Positions 59,790 through 64,000 of a DNA stretch of 64,000 bases are shown here, piece after piece. The position numbers were made by a program, and so were the translations under genes. How positions within the stretch are numbered: the first letter of the stretch is position 1; every line of letters starts with the position of its first letter. Under the pieces are notes generated by a model. It did no database searches. It had not been told where the DNA came from and saw only the letters and a program-made list of their open reading frames with translations. Source of the DNA: JADJPL01 sp040382095 (GTDB taxonomy: Bacteria; Bacteroidota; Bacteroidia; Chitinophagales; Saprospiraceae); assembly GCA_040382095.1 (NCBI GenBank), contig JBEIGB010000002.1, forward strand, positions 1 to 64,000. Direction: 5' to 3'.

Positions 59790-62700
59790 ATGTTAGATTA
59801 TAGCGAAATATCCCATCTGGCAGAGCGGCATTTCGGGGTTTCCGCCTCATTCACCCGCCTTAGTGGGGAAGTAGATTTCAATTTTCTGCTCAAAGACGGC
59901 CAGGGAGCCTGCTTTTTACTGAAAATCGCCAATCCGGATACTCCCCCTGACCTGCTGGATATGCAGAATGCTGCAATGGCGCATCTTGCTGCCCAGGACT
60001 GGGATCTTTGCATCCCGCAGGCCATTCCAAACCAGGAGGGGGAACTGGTTAGCAGGTTTGAAACCAGGCAGGGAGAGTTCCTGTATGCCCGGCTCCTGAC
60101 CTGGGTGCCCGGACGGCCACTTGCAGCAGTCAACCCACATTCCACTGAATTATTGTTTGCAATCGGTAGTATGCTGGGGCAGCTTTCCCGGGCGCTGGCA
60201 GATTTTTCTCATCCCGCTGCCCACCGGTTCCTCAAGTGGGACCCTACCCGGGCAGCGTGGACACGGCCGGAGCTAAAAACCATTCAGGAGGATACCCGTA
60301 GGGCATTGGCCGCATACTTCCTGGATTTGTTCGAAAACGAAGCCGTCCCACTATTGACCTCCCTGCGCCAGGGGGTGAACTACGGGGACGCCAACGATTA
60401 TAACATCCTCGTTACAGAAAACCCATACGACTTACGTGTACCGGGAGTAATTGATTTTGGGGATATGGTCTATTCCCATACGGTGAATGAACTGGCCATA
60501 GCGCTTGCCTACATCATGATGCATAAAGCCGACCCCATAGGCGCTGCCATCCCGGTAATCCGTGGCTATCACGCCAAATATCCCTTAACAGAGGGGGAAG
60601 TGCAGGCATTGTTCCCTTTAGTAGGTGCGCGCCTGCTGATCAGTGTGACCTGTTCAGCGATCAACCTGGTAGAAAATCCAGGAAACGAATACCTGCAGAT
60701 CAGCGATCTGCCTGCCTGGGAGCTACTCGGGAAGCTTCGGCAAATCTCACCACGTTTTGCCTGGTACGCGTTCCGCCATGCCTGCGGATGGGAACCATGC
60801 CCGACGAAAAAGTCCTTTATGAGGTGGGCAACGGCCAATCCTGCGGGGCTGTCAGCTTTGGTAGCTTTAGACCTATCCGGCAAAGATGTGCAGTGGCTGG
60901 ATCTCGGAGTTGGCAGCCTTGATCTGGGGAATCACGAATACATTACAGACCCACAAAAACTTGACGACCGGGTGCAGGCAGTCATGCGGGAGGGGAATAT
61001 AACCGTAGGCCTGGGGCATTACGATGAAGTCAGGCCGTTATATACCACAGACCAGTTCAGCATCGAGGGCAATGATGGTCCAAGGTGGCGCAGCGTGCAT
61101 ATTGGCGTGGATATTTTCATGCCGGCAGGTACTGCGGTATATGCACCCATTGACGGAGTGGTACACAGCCTGGCAAACAATAGCGGTGAGCGCGATTATG
61201 GCCCGACAATTATCCTGGAACACCGCATTGGCGATAAGCTGACGTTTTATACTTTATATGGTCACCTCGACGAAGCCTCTATCGCCCACTTGCAGTGCGG
61301 TCAACAGATTTCCTCCGGGCAACTCTTGTGCCGGATGGGCCCCAGGCCAGAAAATGGTAACTGGCCACCCCACCTGCATTTCCAGGTAATCCTCGACATG
61401 TTAGATAAAGTGGGCGATTTTCCAGGTGTCGCTTTTCCCGAAGAGCGGGAGATATGGACCAGTATATGCCCAGATCCCTGGCTGCTCCTCGGTGGGGTTG
61501 CCGCTCCTGCGGTAAAACAGGATCAACTTGAAAATCTGATGGAACGTCGGCGGCAGTCATTACCTGCCAACCTGAGTATTTCCTACCGCAAGCCCCTCCA
61601 TATTGTCAGGGGCTTCGGCGCTTACCTATATGACGCTAACGCAAGGCGCTACCTCGATACGGTCAACAACGTCGCACACGTCGGCCACGAACACCCACGG
61701 GTGGTCCGTGCAGGTCAGCGCCAAATGGCGGTACTCAATACCAATACCCGATACCTGCATCCAACGGTAATAGCATTTGCAGAGGCGCTACGCGCTACGC
61801 TGCCCCCTCCCCTCGAAGTCATTTTTCTGGTAAATTCAGGTAGTGAGGCCAACGAACTCGCTATGCGCCTGGCCAAAACCTTTACAGGTCGCAGGGATAT
61901 GATGGTTGTGGAAGTCGGGTATCACGGCAATACGAACGCCTGTGTAGAGGTAAGTGCCTATAAATTTGATGGTCCTGGTGGAAAAGGCGCCCCTGGCCAT
62001 GTCCATGTCCTTCCAATACCCGATGCCTACCGGGGAATTTACAGAGGGCGGGGATTGGATATCGGTCGCCGCTATGCTTCGCATTTAAGCGATAAGATCG
62101 GGACAATGCGGGATCAGGGTAATGAGCCTGCTGCCTTTTTGTGTGAATCCGTAATCAGTTGTGGGGGGCAGGTACCCCTTCCCGCGGGGTATTGGGCGGA
62201 TGCATTCCGGATTGCCCGGGCTGCTGGTGCGGTGTGTATAGCCGATGAGGTGCAGACCGGTTTCGGACGTGCGGGGGAACATTTCTGGGCCTTTGAAGCC
62301 CAGGGGGTCGTACCGGATATTGTGACCATGGGCAAACCTATCGGTAACGGCCATCCGATCGGAGCGGTGGCAACCACCCGGGAAATTGCCGATGCCTTCC
62401 ACAATGGCATGGAATATTTCAATACTTTTGGCGGAAACCCGGTTTCTTCTGCTATTGGCATAGAAGTACTGCGGGTAATACAGGAGGAGGGCTTGCAGGA
62501 GAATGCAGCCCGGACAGGGGCATATCTGAGTGCCGGGTTGAGGGCGCTCCAGGAGCGTTTTCCCATTATCGGCGACGTCAGGGGGCCTGGACTATTTTGT
62601 GGTTTCGAACTGGTCAGCGATGGCAGTTCGCTGCAGCCAGCACCCGTACAGACGGCTTATCTCGCCAATCGGATGCGGGAGCTGGGCGTGCTGATGAGCA

Positions 62701-62822
62701 CCGATGGGCCATATCACAATGTATTGAAGATAAAGCCCCCTATGGTTTTTGGGGAGAAAGAAGCTGATTTCTTATTAACAACTCTCGGGCAGGTACTCCG
62801 GGAAGATGCCATGCAACCCTGA
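59790..62822 (+). CDS. Three-domain APH kinase - M23 peptidase - class III aminotransferase fusion
   Basis: 1010 residues with three domains. (1) A choline/ethanolamine kinase or APH-like fold (about 1-330): NYGDANDYN near 197 (catalytic loop) and VIDFGDMVYSHTV (metal-binding Asp). (2) A peptidase M23 (LytM) domain (about 425-545): HIGVDIFMPAGTAVYAPIDG with His and Asp ligands and HLHFQV near 528. (3) A PLP class III aminotransferase (about 580-1005): NSGSEANELAMRLAKTF, DEVQTGFGRAG and the PLP Lys in TMGKPIGNGHPIGA (near 849). Relatives of this combination occur elsewhere (AGXT2L-type ethanolamine-phosphate lyases with kinase fusions). The M23 part has no visible signal peptide. Substrates cannot be fixed; an amino-alcohol or phospho-amino-alcohol is a reasonable guess. 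Confidence 0.9.
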   Translation: MLDYSEISHLAERHFGVSASFTRLSGEVDFNFLLKDGQGACFLLKIANPDTPPDLLDMQNAAMAHLAAQDWDLCIPQAIPNQEGELVSRFETRQGEFLYARLLTWVPGRPLAAVNPHSTELLFAIGSMLGQLSRALADFSHPAAHRFLKWDPTRAAWTRPELKTIQEDTRRALAAYFLDLFENEAVPLLTSLRQGVNYGDANDYNILVTENPYDLRVPGVIDFGDMVYSHTVNELAIALAYIMMHKADPIGAAIPVIRGYHAKYPLTEGEVQALFPLVGARLLISVTCSAINLVENPGNEYLQISDLPAWELLGKLRQISPRFAWYAFRHACGWEPCPTKKSFMRWATANPAGLSALVALDLSGKDVQWLDLGVGSLDLGNHEYITDPQKLDDRVQAVMREGNITVGLGHYDEVRPLYTTDQFSIEGNDGPRWRSVHIGVDIFMPAGTAVYAPIDGVVHSLANNSGERDYGPTIILEHRIGDKLTFYTLYGHLDEASIAHLQCGQQISSGQLLCRMGPRPENGNWPPHLHFQVILDMLDKVGDFPGVAFPEEREIWTSICPDPWLLLGGVAAPAVKQDQLENLMERRRQSLPANLSISYRKPLHIVRGFGAYLYDANARRYLDTVNNVAHVGHEHPRVVRAGQRQMAVLNTNTRYLHPTVIAFAEALRATLPPPLEVIFLVNSGSEANELAMRLAKTFTGRRDMMVVEVGYHGNTNACVEVSAYKFDGPGGKGAPGHVHVLPIPDAYRGIYRGRGLDIGRRYASHLSDKIGTMRDQGNEPAAFLCESVISCGGQVPLPAGYWADAFRIARAAGAVCIADEVQTGFGRAGEHFWAFEAQGVVPDIVTMGKPIGNGHPIGAVATTREIADAFHNGMEYFNTFGGNPVSSAIGIEVLRVIQEEGLQENAARTGAYLSAGLRALQERFPIIGDVRGPGLFCGFELVSDGSSLQPAPVQTAYLANRMRELGVLMSTDGPYHNVLKIKPPMVFGEKEADFLLTTLGQVLREDAMQP

Positions 62823-62824
62823 GC

Positions 62825-63829
62825 TTAACCGAAGCCTTCTACCCCATTTACCGTAGTATATTTGAAACTGATTTTCCTGTCCGGATAGACCCTTTTGAAA
62901 GCCGACTGGCACATCAGCGTCGCTTCGTGGAAGCCGCAAAGGATCAGCTTGAGCTTACCCGGATAAGTGTTGATATCGCCGATTGCATAGATACCGGGGA
63001 TATCCGTAGCATAATCGAAAGTATTGACTGTAATAGCATTTTTATCGATCTGCAGCCGCCAGTCGCCGATAGGGCCCAGCTTAGGGGATAAGCCAAAAAG
63101 AGGGATAAAGTGATCTGTCGGCTGTACGACATGGGTTCCCGCCTGCTCGATTACCACACCGGTGAGTGCCCCGTTACCCTGTAGGGCTACGGCCTGTGCA
63201 TCTGTCAGGAGGTTTACCTTTCCTTCGTGGGCCAGTTCGAGGACTTTTTCGACGGAATCCGGCGCTCCCCGGAATTCTTTTCGCCGATGGACAAGGGTTA
63301 CTTTTTCCGCAAGCGCTGCGAGATAAATCGTCCAGTCGAGCGCAGAATCGCCACCTCCTGCGAGGACCACCCGCTTCCCGCGATATATTTCCGGGTCGCG
63401 GATGATGTATTCGACCCCGTGGTCTTCAAACTTTTCGAGGTTGTCAAGCGGTGGCTTCCTTGGTTCAAAACAGCCTAATCCTCCGGCGATGGCGATGACC
63501 GGGGCTTCGTGCACGGTACCCTTGTTGGTTGTCACCCTAAAATTTCCATTATCCAATTGCTCCAGCACCTCAGCGCGTTCACCCAGGGTGAAACCCGGCT
63601 TGAAAGGGGCGATCTGCTCCATCAGACGGTCCACCAATTCACCTGCAAGAATCGAGGGATAGCCCGGGATATCGTAAATAGGTTTTTTAGGGTAAATTTC
63701 CGTAAGCTGACCGCCTGGTTGCCCCAATATATCTATAAGATGACAGCGCATCTTCAATAAACCCGCTTCAAACACAGCGAAAAGCCCCACAGGGCCTGCA
63801 CCGATAATCAGTATGTCTGTTTGTACCAT
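62825..63829 (-). CDS. Type II ferredoxin--NADP reductase (thioredoxin-reductase-like)
   Basis: 334-residue flavoprotein with FAD and NADPH domains but no CxxC redox pair of thioredoxin reductase, matching the YumC/FNR2 group. FAD motif: IIGAGPVGLFAVFEAGLL; NADPH motif: VVLAGGGDSALDWTIYLAAL; the FAD-closing GDINTYPGKLKLILCGFHEA is typical. It moves electrons between NADPH and ferredoxin, which suits the PFOR module at 20.5 kb though the genes are 40 kb apart. It ends two bases from the fusion gene, convergently. The 171 bp beyond its start show no further gene. Confidence 0.92.
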   Translation of the reverse strand: MVQTDILIIGAGPVGLFAVFEAGLLKMRCHLIDILGQPGGQLTEIYPKKPIYDIPGYPSILAGELVDRLMEQIAPFKPGFTLGERAEVLEQLDNGNFRVTTNKGTVHEAPVIAIAGGLGCFEPRKPPLDNLEKFEDHGVEYIIRDPEIYRGKRVVLAGGGDSALDWTIYLAALAEKVTLVHRRKEFRGAPDSVEKVLELAHEGKVNLLTDAQAVALQGNGALTGVVIEQAGTHVVQPTDHFIPLFGLSPKLGPIGDWRLQIDKNAITVNTFDYATDIPGIYAIGDINTYPGKLKLILCGFHEATLMCQSAFKRVYPDRKISFKYTTVNGVEGFG

Positions 63830-64000
63830 GAGACGTTTTTCATTTTCCGCTCTATAACACAGAAAAAGGAAAGGAGGTTCTACAGACTGGTAAAAGACCT
63901 GCGTTGTGTCAAAATAAAATGCTTTGCTACCGCCACCTTTATTGGCAAAAGCACCTTTTTATACAAGCTCAAACTCACCATAAGCCCGTCCTATTGCTTC

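Overview
The window is a chromosome segment of a gliding or T9SS-carrying member of the Bacteroidota, most likely a Saprospiria-type (Lewinella or Haliscomenobacter-like) organism. This rests on: an intact PorP/SprF-like gene plus gldK-gldL-gldM-gldN; a short Bacteroidota-type primary sigma factor; repeated -7 promoter elements of the form TAnnTTTG; almost no Shine-Dalgarno sequences; and many Bacteroidota-restricted families (DUF2795, DUF4293, DUF2027-Smr, BatE-like, OstA-like). Species is not decided here. Most of the window is ordinary core genome.

Layout. 0.1-6.8 kb: plus-strand housekeeping genes (pgk, DEAD-box helicase, TPR lipoprotein, a hypothetical, DUF2795, cmk, nucleoside phosphorylase). 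6.9-15.1 kb: minus-strand genes (transaldolase-like fsa, two poorly known proteins, rpoD, pnp, rpsO, etfA, etfB), with a long stem-loop between rpsO and pnp and a hairpin in the rpoD leader. 15.2-19.3 kb: a small TPR protein, a methyltransferase, a COG3650 lipoprotein overlapping a DUF2027-Smr gene, a patatin phospholipase and a GmhB-like phosphatase. 19.5-25.8 kb: a minus-strand redox module (GltD-like NADPH/Fe-S flavoprotein, pyruvate:ferredoxin oxidoreductase, dihydroorotate-dehydrogenase-like protein). 26.4-28.3 kb: a Upf1/IGHMBP2-like helicase bracketed by two clusters of long palindromic hairpins. 28.7-36.9 kb: the minus-strand T9SS/gliding block (YyaL-like thioredoxin-domain protein, PorP-like, GldK, L, M, N).

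37.4-43.7 kb: glucosaminidase, ruvX, def, RNase H with a viroplasmin domain, TatD, tRNA-Ser(GGA), then an ExbB / small membrane protein / ExbD / ExbD energising complex. 43.9-48.2 kb: DUF4293, a DAO-type oxidoreductase, OstA-like and BatE-like proteins. 48.4-50.8 kb: L27 carrying a helix-hairpin-helix tail, L21, and a retropepsin-PDZ protein. 51-55 kb: SLC13 transporter, M20D amidohydrolase, and an NtrC-type regulator that lacks its DNA-binding domain. 55.2-63.8 kb: LOG-family protein, sucA with an overlapping lipoprotein gene, a 41-residue membrane peptide, a three-domain kinase/M23/aminotransferase fusion, and a type II ferredoxin-NADP reductase.

The least explained signal is non-coding: a family of intergenic hairpins with 22-32 bp stems, a conserved apex with a TTC loop and variable basal stems whose two arms still match. 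Several lie inside units bounded by inverted GGGTTGTGTAAAA-like ends. They occur at 26.0-26.3, 28.3-28.7 and 48.3-48.4 kb, one lies at the left edge of the window, and there are decayed relatives near 16.2 and 59.5 kb. No CRISPR array, transposase, integrase or recognisable defence island was found.
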